Below are positions 43,488-53,539 of a stretch of 64,000 nt of DNA, one piece after another. The DNA comes from Micrasema longulum (Eukaryota; Arthropoda; Insecta; Trichoptera; Brachycentridae). How positions within the stretch are numbered: the first letter of the stretch is position 1; the number at the start of each line of letters is the position of its first letter. The stretch spans positions 1 through 64,000 of the forward strand of contig JAGVSM010001185.1 of the NCBI GenBank assembly GCA_022494885.1. Direction: 5' to 3'. The notes under the pieces were generated by a model. The model saw nothing but the letters and a program-made list of their open reading frames with translations. It searched no databases and was not told the DNA's origin. A program made the position numbers and the translations under genes.

Positions 43488-44555
43488 TGTCTTCTGGACC
43501 TGGATTATGATGGGAAGATAAATACGTCGTACCTTTACCTTGACGGTATAGTTTAAGATAAATTCCCCATGGCGATTATAAAGATACACTACCGACCCCT
43601 TACCTTTGTGTTTTGGGTAGGTGCATCGATATGAAACAAGGGGAAGCGAACGTCACGGTACACATATCTACGCTCTAAAAGGACATAGCTTCAGTATGAC
43701 GTCATAGTTGAAGATAAAAGTCTCTCGACCGGCTATAAAGGTACACTACCATCAAGTACATCGGTTTATACCGACGGGTCTCGAACCCTTCGATCCGTTT
43801 ATCTACGCATTAAATGTGTAAAAAATTTGGTTCCACCAAGCAATTTTTCTTTTTATTATGATTTATTAAAATTTTTAATCGTTTTGAGGTTGGCACTTTT
43901 TTCTGAAAAGCCTATTAAAAATATGAGAGAAAAATAAGTAAGTTTTGAAGTATAATGTAATTCCGACATAACTGTCACTTTAATAAAACGAACGCCTAGA
44001 TGTGAAAATAATGTCGCTAGGCTCTATCTTATTAATAAATAAGATTATCTAGGCGTCAGACACAGATTATATGCGTCATAAAGTTACCACTCTAAAAAAA
44101 TAATTTAGTTATTATATTTTTTCCATCTGTTTTACTATCTTTCCGAGTGTATGTATTGATACGTTATAGGAGCTGGCTTTGTAGTCGATCGGTAGATACG
44201 TACAAACGATCGTTAAGCGTACCGTCTTGGTGATTTCCAAAAGTCATGCAAAATTCATGTTCAAGCCAGCATTGGTTGCTTGAATTGGGATTTATTAGAG
44301 TTTATAATCGCTTTGAAGTGAGCACTTTTTATTACAGAAGCCTATTTTAACTATAAATGAGAACTATTTTAAATGTTAATGACCTAAGGAACGCGGACTA
44401 ATTGTTTGCGGTCATTCCACTGGCTTGTTTCGATCATATGATGTCGATATGACAAGTAGGTAGAACATACCGAAGTAAGATACAGTTAGTGCATAAGTTA
44501 ATTATACCTTCTCGATATATACAGATGAAGATAGCGTTCATAATCGAGGCACTGG
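43488..44555 (-). mobile_element. CAGGGCC-type element, right member of an inverted pair
   Basis: Reverse-complement counterpart of 41,893-42,828: CTTCAGTATGACGTCATAGT, GTACATCGGTTTATACCGA, CGATCGTTAAGCGTACCG, CTAAGGAACGCGGACTAA and the end ATAATCGAGGCACTGG. It is slightly longer through AT-rich expansions. Together the two form a 2.66-kb foldback. Confidence 0.65.
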
Positions 44556-44793
44556 GCCATGATTACAAAATCTATCTTCATCGGTACATATCAAGACGGT
44601 TTTAAGAAAAATTGACATTTATGTACGAAAATGTGCACATTTGTGAGAAAATTTAAAATGTCTTTGTCGGTAACCTGTAATTGAACATGTTTGGAAAAAA
44701 AATGAATGTATTTTTTATTTTTCATACTGAAAACTTAATTTTGCTTTGTAGATGAAATTGAAGACAAATGTTAATTTTCCACTGTAAAATCGT
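44556..44793 (+). mobile_element. Diverged CAGGGCC-type MITE fragment
   Basis: GCCATGATTACAAAATCTAT, CTTCATCGGTACATATCAAG, GTAATTGAACATGTTTGG and GATGAAATTGAAGACAAATG match the MITEs at 22,733 and 49,628. It ends where the SINE-A head starts. Confidence 0.55.
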
Positions 44794-44973
44794 CGGCCTC
44801 CGTGGTGTAGGGGTCAAAGATGCTTGACTCACAAGCGGAAGGTTCCCAGTTCGATTCCCGGTGAGAATACAATAATTCAATGTGATTTTTTTCAAGCCTA
44901 GGTGTTATGTGCTGTAATTCACCGCTGTAATTAGGCCTCCTGGCTGGTTGTGCAAAAAAAAAAAAAAAAAAAA
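44794..44973 (+). mobile_element. SINE-A (tRNA-derived), copy 2
   Basis: Head CGGCCTCCGTGGTGTAGGGG, CTTGACTCACAAGCGG, AGTTCGATTCCCGGTGAG (B box), a body with TCAAGCCTAGGTG and CACCGCTGTAATTAGGCCTC, and a 20-base A tail at 44,954-44,973. Full-length, with a few changes from copies 1 and 3. Confidence 0.85.
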
Positions 44974-44984
44974 TACTGGCTCTG

Positions 44985-45045
44985 TGTAGGTTAGTCTCCA
45001 TCTAACGTGGCTAAGCCTGTTCTAAGATGGAGATTTTTTGATTTG
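44985..45045 (-). mobile_element. LINE 3'-UTR hairpin fragment, inverted
   Basis: TAGTCTCCATCTAACGTGGC and CTGTTCTAAGATGGAGATTT are the reverse complement of the hairpin at 10,287-10,335. Confidence 0.55.
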
Positions 45046-45101
45046 TCTAAATTTTTATAGACAATGACTGGATTCAACCCCCGAGGGAGCTGCTAGTATT
45101 G

Positions 45102-45508
45102 ACATATTACAACAGAGATGAATCAGATTAATCTCACCCGCATCAATAAAGGTTTCAGCTATTTAACTTTGAATCGGGTTGTGGTCCCGTGGCTAGTGTC
45201 TCGGACTCGCGGCTTAAAGTCCGTGGTTCGAATCCCACTCTACCGTATGAATGTACCGTACTTGAATGCTATTTTTTAATAGTGAATTATTTACAACTCG
45301 TTGAAAATGTCCCTCAAAATGAAATATTTGCGTAAAACCTAAAATGGCAAATTTATTTTTTTACAAAAAAAAACAGATGAAAGAATTGAAGGAATATAGA
45401 TATTCAAATATAGGCAGAATGATGAATAACAGGTCATAAGTCCTGTAGATGCCTATACTTCTATATTCCCTTCTCTAAAATATTATTCATCTCTGTTGTA
45501 ATATATTG
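45102..45508. mobile_element. Foldback MITE, family K, split by SINE-C
   Basis: The left part ATATTACAACAGAGATGAAT...GGTTTCAGCTATTTAAC and the right part ACAGATGAAAGAATTGAAGG...TTCATCTCTGTTGTAATAT are continuous in the 52,881 copy. The SINE sits between them. Confidence 0.7.
45172..45372 (+). mobile_element. SINE-C (tRNA-derived), copy 2
   Basis: ATCGGGTTGTGGTCCCGTGG, CTAGTGTCTCGGACTCGCGG, GTGGTTCGAATCCCACTC (B box), then about 130 bp of body ending in a short A run at 45,364-45,371. Confidence 0.7.
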
Positions 45509-45511
45509 GTG

Positions 45512-45640
45512 GTATTTGTGTTTAAATATATTGTAAATAAAATATCTTGAAATTTTACATAACACACGAGTTTGTAATATTACTTAGAACACAACATGTT
45601 TCGGGTATTAAGAATTACCCATCATCAGGTGTAAATACAT
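45512..45640 (-). ncRNA. Hammerhead ribozyme, intact core, in a PLE tail
   Basis: Minus strand, 45,632-45,589: stem I ACAC, CTGATGA (45,628-45,622), stem II closing as GGGTA...TACCC, GAAA (45,602-45,599), the self-complementary CATG (45,598-45,595), TT before the expected cut at 45,593/45,592, and GTGT completing stem I. All invariant core positions are present. A two-base-pair-type stem III that works by dimerising is known for PLE and newt hammerheads. The A/T-rich PLE tail runs on to about 45,512. Confidence 0.7.
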
Positions 45641-45839
45641 TTGTATTTATAAACTATTTCATAAACTATTTAGTTTATGCATATGTTTTCTTAGCAATAC
45701 GTGACTATTTATTATATTTTTCAGTGCTTTGTATTTTAATGTAATTCTTAATATTTATTTTTTTTTTGTAACTGTTATGAATCCGAATAAAAAATTTACA
45801 AACAAATTATTAAAGTCGTGTTGGTAGTAAAAGTTATTT

Positions 45840-45935
45840 AAATGTAATTAATATTGTTATTTAACTATACTTAACGACATGTTTTAACTGCATTGACATT
45901 GGCTGACCTAACCATTATCTTCAGGAAATAAATAA
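45840..45935 (-). ncRNA. Degenerate hammerhead-like PLE tail
   Basis: Minus strand: CTGAAGA (45,924-45,918), a longer stem II region (ATGGTTAGGTCAGCCAAT), then TTAAAACATGTC where GAAACATGTC is expected. Different family from its neighbour at 45.6 kb. Confidence 0.35.
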
Positions 45936-46199
45936 GTAGTGAACTATTGATTAGAGGTCAATTACCTCAAAAATTAAATCCATTACGAAAATGGTATGAT
46001 TTTACGATTTTTTTAAATATTATTTTATGATAGTTTTGCTATCTTTGTTTAGTTTTTTATATTTTACTTTTTGTGCTGTTACATGTTCACTTAATTGCCA
46101 TACTTACTAGTTCTTTGCTCAATGTATTATTATTGCGTTTCTTAAAATTATTTTTATTGTTAATCTTTTAAAATCATTCTTATATTGTTGAAATTCCGT

Positions 46200-46705
46200 T
46201 TGTCGATGCGTTTTGAAGTTGCAAGAATTTTTGTGATGTTGGCTATCATATTATTTTTTATCATATTATGTAAATGTTATCAACTATCTAAATTAAGTAA
46301 ATGGGGCCTAGAATTTCAACCGTCTATGCGCTCAGTAGCTGCAAGACTTGTTGTTATCTAAATTCTAATTTTATAAATCTGCTTTTTATTTTGTTTTTAA
46401 AATATCACTTAAACTCTAAACTTCACTGTCAAATAAAAAATTTAAAAATAAAAATGTAAATAGGGGCTAGATTTCTTATTGTCCATGCGCTCTGTAGCTG
46501 CAAGACGTTCTGTTATCTAGCTCATATATATCATAATTGTACTATATCATAATTTGAGACGAGGAACTAGAATCCCAACCGTCCATGCGCTCTGTAGCAG
46601 CAAGACGTGTTGGGATATTTATTTATTGTACAGCGCCCTTGAGGTGATTTTCACAAAAATGGCGCTATATAAATTATCCAAACATTATTATTATTATTGT
46701 AGTGA
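46200..46705 (-). repeat. Repeat E, with tandem sub-repeats
   Basis: The word CATGCGCTCTGTAGC(T/A)GCAAGACG occurs near 46,490 and 46,580, with decayed forms near 46,210 and 46,330. The 46,475-46,700 part is an inverted copy of 29,749-29,975. Confidence 0.6.
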
Positions 46706-46714
46706 AATTATGTT

Positions 46715-46870
46715 TTGTGTGGCTACCAAGCAAAAGGTCTGAGGTTCGATTCCTGACATGAAGCACTTCTTTCAGGGCCCCGATTACAATGAAAAGTAAA
46801 CAGAGTTATCTTCAACAACACACTGAATGGGACGAAAAAATGTATGAAACACTTTATTTTTGCAATTAAA
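46715..46870 (+). mobile_element. SINE-B head joined to a CAGGGCC MITE end
   Basis: GGCTACCAAGCAAAAGGTC, GAGGTTCGATTCCTGACAT (B box), then CAGGGCCCCGATTACAATG and GTAAACAGAGTTATCTTCAA. As at 22.7 kb, the MITE end follows SINE sequence directly. Confidence 0.55.
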
Positions 46871-46989
46871 GTTTCAATTTGTTCATACCACCTTTTACTT
46901 ACTGGTTGATTTCACTCAATTGTAATTTTTCAAAAAAACAGTACTCTTAGTAATTCGACATCCTTAAAATCTCGCTATTGTCCAATTAG

Positions 46990-47560
46990 TGAAAATGGCG
47001 GATTATTAATACATCATTATACCCACAATACATCACATACAAATAATATAATCACTAGATCCTCAACACATAGACAACTTAAACAAATACAAACTAATAC
47101 CACTTTCGGACAAAGGGATTTTGAGTATTATTCAATAAAAATCTATTACCTACTTCCACTATCTATTAAAGCAATTAGTAATGAGAAAATGTTTTAAAAG
47201 GCTATAAAAAAATGGACAGTGGAGCTAGGTAGAAGTAAAATGGATTGTCTCATTCGCCCATACCAATACTGAATTGACTGCTCCACAACTGTATAGCTTA
47301 TGTAAGGTTTTTGTTATTTTCATTGTGTGTTTTGTAATATAAATAATATAGATGTACATAAATACCTTGTTTTTAAAACTGTCTGAATATTTGTTAATTA
47401 TGTTTGTTTTTTAAGTTAGTCTTCTTTGTTTATTCTCAAATGTAATTTTAAAACAACTAAATTGTTAAGTGTCCTCGGCACGGGAAACCCCAGTGAGGTC
47501 ACATTATTTTTATTATTAATTAAAGTTTGTAAGCGAAAAATATGAATAAATAAATAAATT
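46990..47560 (+). pseudogene. Non-LTR RT tail and 3' UTR, copy B
   Basis: THTNNIITRSSTHRQLKQI, TFGQRDFEYYSIKIYY, LLPLSIKAISNEKMF, a stop, KAIKKWTVELGRSKMDCLI. The UTR has CTCGGCACGGGAAACCCCAG and GTGAGGTCACATT, with a TAAATAAATAAA end. It closely matches 38,880-39,430. Confidence 0.75.
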
Positions 47561-47690
47561 GTACCACATACATGCAAAATATGGTAAAATTCTTCGTTAT
47601 TAATAGTTTTTTATTATTGAATCCGTGTTAGGATTTGACTATATGAGCTGCAGTCTATTGAAAATTATATGTGTATATAAATGTATATTA

Positions 47691-48451
47691 CAGTGGGCCG
47701 ATGATGTATGAAGTTGTATATTTTTTTAGACATCAAAGTGAAAGGGGTCTAAAAAGTTGCATTTAGGATCATATTGAACGTAAAAATTATTTAAAACTAT
47801 ATTCCACACTACTTTTGGCCCTCAACCGAGGATTGAAGTTTATAACTGTCTGAATATTTTTTTAATTATCTTTATTAATATGATAATTGTTTTTTTGTTA
47901 ATAAAGATATACTTAATCACATTACTAATTTGAACACGTTTTAAAACTACCGAAATACAAAAATTCTACACTCCGCATAACTGATTCCGTTGAGCGCTTA
48001 AATTAGACTTCCATTTAGGAAAAAGGCAAAGTCACAAAATTCGATTTTATTTAAAGCAATTAAAAAGTATTACGAAATGGAAAAAAATATTTATGAAGAA
48101 AAAAAACATATAAAAATTTTAAATAATGGTCAAGACATATGTGATAAACAATTTATAAATTAAACATATTTGCAATGTTATTATTAGAACACACATAACA
48201 ATATGTATGATATGTGTGCCCTACTTTAAGATTTAAATAAAATAAAAAAATTGGACTGATTTTCTTACTTAAATACGAAATAACAGCATGTTTAGTACAA
48301 AAAAACGACTTTTTCGAAAACTTTAAGCTCTGGTTGAAGACCAAAAGTGGTATCAATTTTTTTTTTAACGTTTTTACATTCCGAGTAATCCAAAAGGCAA
48401 CTTTTTAGACCCCTTTCATTTCAAAATTCGAAAAAAAATATCAGCCCACCC
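47691..48451. mobile_element. Foldback DNA element with TA duplication
   Basis: The left end CAGTGGGCCGATGATG and right end ATATCAGCCCACC are inverted. AGTGAAAGGGGTCTAAAAAG (left) mirrors CTTTTTAGACCCCTTTCATT (right), and TTTTGGCCCTCAACC mirrors GGTTGAAGACCAAAAG. Flanked by TA at 47,689-47,690 and 48,452-48,453, as in Tc1/mariner-type insertions. No transposase reading. Confidence 0.65.
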
Positions 48452-48453
48452 TA

Positions 48454-49112
48454 ATGTTTACATTTATTCGCATATTCTTCAGAATCTGCTATCTATTCTT
48501 CTTAAACATTTGCATTTGTTCTGATTTGTCAGTCGCCCTCTGAATCAATTAAACGTAGTTATGCAGAAAACAGCCAGAAGTTATCGGGTGCCGTAAGATT
48601 AATTCTATGATCTGTTAAAAACTGCCGCTTTTATGCAAAAAAACTGTAATAATCGCCTTCTGAAAATAGTGTTGATCACAAAAACGGCATCTCTCAATTT
48701 GCAGAAAACACCCACAGAAAATTTTACGGTACAGATGCTGATGGGAAGGTTAATGGCTCCAGAAATCTAGTTCTCCTAAATAAATTTAAGTAGATGATTT
48801 ATGTAAATAAATTTAAATACACCTGTAATCAAAAACTTTTTTAATAAAGATGGTCACCTCATACATTTAAATTTGAATGAGATATCATTTAATATTAGAT
48901 CTGGCTCTTGGCTCATCAATGCATATTTTAGGTTTTGTGGTCAGCCAGACATAGAAAAAATCATCAAAATTTGTTTGATATTTAGTCAAATTATTTTTAA
49001 AGTTATTATAACAAATGAAATAGGTGATTTTTTGCAATTAAGTACCCAAATATAAATATTTAATAATATTTTCAATACATATCGTACTGACACAACATAC
49101 ATAAGAGTTTTA
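48454..49112. other. Unassigned DNA with TGCAGAAAACA repeats
   Basis: ATGCAGAAAACAGCC (48,560), TTGCAGAAAACACCC (48,703) and the reverse TGGCTGTTTTCTGC at 49,370 and 51,005 suggest a fragmented inverted-repeat element around the LINE nest. No coding content. Confidence 0.35.
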
Positions 49113-49355
49113 AGCTAGGGTTTCCTAGGACAGCGGTGCCCGCATCTTAACGGCCGTACTGAACGGTGATGCGGTGGACAGCCGTCGTAACGGTGCCTAG
49201 AGAGTGGTTTCCTAGGAAAACGGTGTTATCAACACCATTTAACACCGTTTCTCTAGGAAACCCCTCTCTAGTCGACGTTACGACAGCTGTTCACCGCATC
49301 ACCGTTCACTACGGCCGTTAAGATACGGGCACCGCTGTCCTAGGAAACCCTAGCT
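49113..49355. mobile_element. PIF/Harbinger palindromic MITE, copy 2
   Basis: 243 bp with AGCTAGGGTTTCCTAGGACA at the left and its inverse at the right, flanked by TTA (49,110-49,112 and 49,356-49,358). The centre is GGTGTTATCAACACCATTTA. Arms extend beyond 110 bp. Confidence 0.85.
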
Positions 49356-49627
49356 TTACTGGGGCTGGCTGTTTTCTGCAAAATGCACATCTTAGGTTGT
49401 GTGGTCAACCAGACTTAAACCTTAATTGAAACTGGTTAAATACATAATTAAATTATTTTTTGTATTATAAAAAAAAAAATTATGCATTATTTATCATTGG
49501 TGAAAGTAAAAAAACATTCCAACGGTTGTGTGAATTTGATTATTCACTATTTTCACAAAAGTGCTATTATCAAAACTCTTTATTGGTCAACTGTTCGCCC
49601 TCTTCTAGAATATGCCTCCGTGGTCTG

Positions 49628-49858
49628 GGCCGCGATTATGAACGGCTATCTTTATCGGTATGTACTGAAACGGTATAAACTAATATCGATTACTATGTAC
49701 AAAAGTGTGTATATGTGTAGGACAATTTAAAGTACTTTTGTCGGAAACCGGTAATTGAACATGTTTAAAAAAAAATTGTAAACATATTCTATTTTTCAAA
49801 CAGAAAACTTAATTTTACTTTGTAGATAAAATTGAAGATAAATTTTATCTTCCTTTCA
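49628..49858 (+). mobile_element. CAGGGCC-type MITE inside the RT remnant
   Basis: GCGATTATGAACGGCTATCT, GTCGGAAACCGGTAATTGAA, CATGTTTAAA, AAATTGAAGATAAATTTTAT. It interrupts the RT codons between VVW and SPLY. The ends are diverged and no duplication is obvious. Confidence 0.6.
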
Positions 49859-49927
49859 AGTCTCCATTATATGTGAATCGCATAAATCTCATTAGATCAG
49901 TTCAACATCGCTTGCTTTTAAAAGTAG

Positions 49928-50273
49928 CGTAGATGCCTCTAATGTTAGAGACGCCCCTTCTTTATTTACATTTAAGTCAAGATTAAAATGTCACTATCTA
50001 AATATTTAAATTGTTACTTAATCCTTCTTCTTTCCTTCCCCTCCCCTCTCCTCTCTTGATAGTATAGTGTTAATTTTTAATATATTTTTATTTTGTTAAT
50101 CTTTGTTTTTAATTTTTGTATAAACTTGTAAGATTCCAAATGTCCATGTATTTGTAATTTTCTCAAACTGAACGGTTTGGGGAGGTAGGAAGAAATTGCC
50201 TTAAGGCAATATGCCCGCCCTTATATGTATATATATATTGTATATGTATATAAAGTATTAAATAAATAAATAT
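49928..50273 (+). mobile_element. 5'-truncated LINE inside the RT remnant
   Basis: The frame reads DAPSLFTFKSRLKCHYLNI and a stop, a CR1-like C-terminus. The 3' UTR contains CTGAACGGTTTGGGGAGG and AAGGCAATATGCCCGCCC, with a TAAATAAATA tail. The host RT resumes at 50,274. Confidence 0.65.
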
Positions 50274-50629
50274 ATGCTTATTATTACTAACTATTCATAT
50301 GCTGATATAGAGTCAATGTTGAATATTTATATTCTACACAAACGTAGAACTAATATTGACTCCATATATATGTTTGGCTTACTAAATGGTAAAATCGATG
50401 TTCCATCATTACTGGAACAGGTAAAATTCCATATTCCGACTCGTAGGTTGAGAAACAATGAAGTACTGTCCATCGATCAGCATAGAACAAACTATTGCCT
50501 TAATTCTCCAATGACCCGCCTTTGTTTTATTGTTCACTCGGGACAAGATCTTTACTTTTTTGGTTTGAGTTTACAACAATTTATACGAGCACTAAATAAA
50601 TAGTCCATATCTTGTCTCGATGTCCCTTA

Positions 50630-50862
50630 AGCTAGGGTTTCCTAGGACAGCGGTGCCCGTATCTTAACGGCCGTAGTGAACGGTGATGCGGTGGACAGCC
50701 GTCGTAGTGGTGACTAGAGAGTGGTTTCATTTTTTAACGGTGTTATCAACACCATTTTTATAGGAAACCACTCTCTAGTCACCGTTACGACGGCTGTCAA
50801 CCGCGTTAATGTTCACTACGGCCGTTAAAATACGGGCACCGCTGTCCTAGGAAACCCGAGCT
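50630..50862. mobile_element. PIF/Harbinger palindromic MITE, copy 3
   Basis: 233 bp, flanked by TTA (50,627-50,629 and 50,863-50,865). The left end equals copies 1 and 2; the right end has one change (CCCGAGCT). It lies in the 3' UTR of the RT remnant. Confidence 0.85.
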
Positions 50863-50990
50863 TTAGGTTTGTCAACGCTTCTTTTTTATTTATTAATGTT
50901 TTTGACTGTTCCTATATTGTAATATTAATACCCTATGAATTTCATAAATAGACCATGTCCGTAAAGTAATAAATAAATCAATCTCAGTTT

Positions 50991-51800
50991 TTTTTTTCTA
51001 TGGCTGGCTGTTTTCTGCGTAACTACATTCAATTCTTCTAAAGGAACAAAGTCGATTATATAGGAACGCCGCAGACTACTGAATCTGACGTACGAATATC
51101 GGCGAATTATAGAGCCTAAATTTGTGCTTTCAACTAATAAAAAAAACGGCGGATAGTAGTTGTCGGATAATCGGACAGCGGATTACTTAGAGAAACCTGT
51201 GTGTCAGTTGTAACCAGTATACTTGTCAGTATTTATTCTTTGATGTGTTTGGTGGTCCAGCCTAATGTTTTCAGGAAATAAAAATACTCTTAAATGAATC
51301 CATATATGAGGGTACTATTTGTAAACCCGGAAAATCCATCTTTCTTTATTTTGAGCAAATCCCAATAAACTGATACAATTCTTTTTTATTTTAATTCTCT
51401 GATAAAACGCCGCGTTGTTTTCGATATAAAATTTCTGTACAAAATATTAAACTACAAAATAGATACTAACCTCCTAAATAAAATACAAATAAAAGCGGGA
51501 TTGAGAACACTCAGTCATCGGGAAATATTTTAAATGCATTTTTTTTTTCAAATATTGCTACATACCACACACCTATGGCCCGCTTGTGTCATTTTCTGAA
51601 CACACCTCGTGTTAGCATTTTTTATAGTAAAAAATATCGATTAATGAAAAAGTTCAAATTTGAAAATAGTCAGTTTTGGAAAAGAACCCTACAATATTTT
51701 TTTACCGTAAATAAATTAGTTATGCGAGCTGTGTTGTTTTTTAAGCATTCGTTAAAAATATTTTCCCTTTGTTCGTTTCTAGATGCTAGTAAAGATTCGT
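50991..51800. other. Unassigned DNA with repeat fragments
   Basis: Repeat J (51,295-51,380, sister of 17,330) and an inverted repeat D (51,480-51,600: CTCAGTCATCGGGAAATATT, CACACACCTATGGCCCGC). The 75-codon frame at 51,575-51,802 has no recognisable content. Confidence 0.4.
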
Positions 51801-52034
51801 AAAGCTATGGTTTCCTAAGACAGCGGTACCGTCACAAAGCGGCCGTCAGGGGACGGCGGATGACGTCATTAAAACGTTGACTATGTAAATCAATGGCGCT
51901 GGTTTCCTAGAGAGCGTTGACCGTGAACGTAACGTCGAAGCAACGGTGCCGCCATTTGCAGGACGGCCGTCACAGCGGTGCGAACTGTTTTCGAACGGTT
52001 TTTGTCGCGAAGCGGTGACCGTTTGGCTGTCAAA

Positions 52035-52191
52035 ATGAGTGCAAACGTGGTGCGGAATGTTGAAAATGTCGAAATATTGATTAATTTTGTAAAAATCATG
52101 ACGATTTATGTAATGGAAGGGCAAAGACTATTAAAAGTCGAGTTGAAACAAAGTTCGTGAAGAAATATCGGGACAACGCTTGAAATATCAG
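52035..52191 (+). pseudogene. MADF/SANT-like exon (Harbinger partner protein)
   Basis: ATG at 52,035 gives MSANVVRNVENVEILINFVK. In the next frame the reading goes on as NHDDLCNGRAKTIKSRVETK, then RNIGTTLEIS up to CAG|GTATGT at 52,191. An N-terminal helix NVExLIxFV, a basic middle and a later W-position (here TGA at 52,158) fit the three-helix MADF/Myb-SANT-like domain of Harbinger DNA-binding proteins. One frameshift and one stop make it a relic. GTATGT looks like a real donor; a matching acceptor could be TTTACAG at about 56,335, but that is speculative. Confidence 0.55.
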
Positions 52192-52880
52192 GTATGTACT
52201 AAAATGTAAATAACAATAGAATCATATAAAAATAACAGAGCAACTGTTTATAAGCTACAAGAAAAAAGCTAAGCATCTATCATAATGTTATTTTTCTAAT
52301 TCAAAACATTTATTATAACATTGTTTATACGTAATAGATTCCAAGGAATCCTAACCTATTTATTGTGTCTGCAGATAATTGGTTGAATTCTATATTAAAA
52401 TTTCGTAAGGTATCCAAAGTAAAATGCTTGTATTGGATTCAATTATCCTTTTATTTTTTTTATTTACAAAGGTGTAAAATGTGACGCATTTTGTCTTGTA
52501 AGGACATTATCAAACTTTTTATTAGGTTACCTTACCAAATCCTAACCTATTTTGAAGTTGACATTTTATGAAATAACACACAACATTTCAGATTAAAAGT
52601 CACATGGGTGTGATTTAAAATAAGGAGTTCTCCATGAATATTAAAGAGCCAAGAAAAATGCCTGGAACATAATCTTAACAGAGTTAGTTTGATGAATTTT
52701 AAATAAAATATGCCCTTGAACATGAAATGAATACAACAAATTTGTCGATGGATACAAATAAGTATACCAATGTAATTCTTGTATAAACATTACTATAATA
52801 TTTTTTCTGCATTAATTATTACATTTATTTATTCTAGAAAGCTACAAACACCAAAGAGTAGTCACCAATATAAACAATTT
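52192..52880. other. Unassigned DNA
   Basis: No coding or repeat signal; may be intron or non-coding interior of the Harbinger element. Confidence 0.3.
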
Positions 52881-53176
52881 TTGTTACAACTGAGAGGGAA
52901 AACATTTTTGAGAAGGGAATACTGAATTTGCGTCGTAGGTGAATTGGTTCAGGCGAATAAATCTCACCGAAATGATAAAAGTTTCAGCTCTTTTACTTCA
53001 CAAAAGAAAACAGATGGAAGAGTTGAGGAAATGTGATGTTAAAACATAGGCAGAATGGAGAATGTTACAATGTGTAAAATGCCTACTTAAACCAGCCTAT
53101 GACAGAGCATAAGCCCTGTAAGTGCCTAGACTTCCATATTCCCTTCTCGAAAATGTTTTCCCTCTCTGTTGCAACA
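52881..53176. mobile_element. Foldback MITE, family K (compact copy)
   Basis: TTGTTACAACTGAGAGGGAA and TTCCCTCTCTGTTGCAACAA are the inverted ends. Inside are TTTCAGCTCTTTTACTTCAC, AAACAGATGGAAGAGTTGAG and CATAAGCCCTGTAAGTGCC. About 296 bp, the best guide to the unbroken short form. Confidence 0.7.
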
Positions 53177-53539
53177 AATTTAGATCTAGATAACTCCCTA
53201 GGGAGGAAATCCAGCCTGTCTGCAAACATTTGGACATACTCAAAACATTGTTTTTAATGAGTAAACTTATGGCACAGAAAAACGATTAAATGTAGACATA
53301 CTTGGGACTTATTAATACATTTGTTCCAGGATTCTTATCACCGAATTCAATTAAATAATATGGTATGTAAATGAGCTCCCATTTATATTTGAGACAAGTT
53401 CAAACTAGTTTTATAGCAACTCCATAAACACCAGTAATAAGTTCTTATTTAGATACATAAGGTAGGTTGCAATAACTTTCCTGTATATTCATTGTGAATT
53501 TTATTTTCAGAATAAGTACATACTACAAAATTATTTTCA

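Larger units (their letters stand above)
49482..50990 (+). pseudogene. Non-LTR RT C-terminal region with three insertions
   Basis: Parts in order: KKHSNGCVNLIIHYFHKSAI, LLEYASVVW (to 49,627); a MITE; SPLYVNRINLIRSVQHRLLL (49,859-49,927); a LINE fragment; NYSYADIESMLNIYILHKRR, HIPTRRLRNNEVLSIDQHRT (50,274-50,603); then the Harbinger MITE in the 3' UTR. The UTR ends with GACCATGTCCGTAAAGTAAT. Joined, it parallels the 60-61.4 kb copy. Confidence 0.75.
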
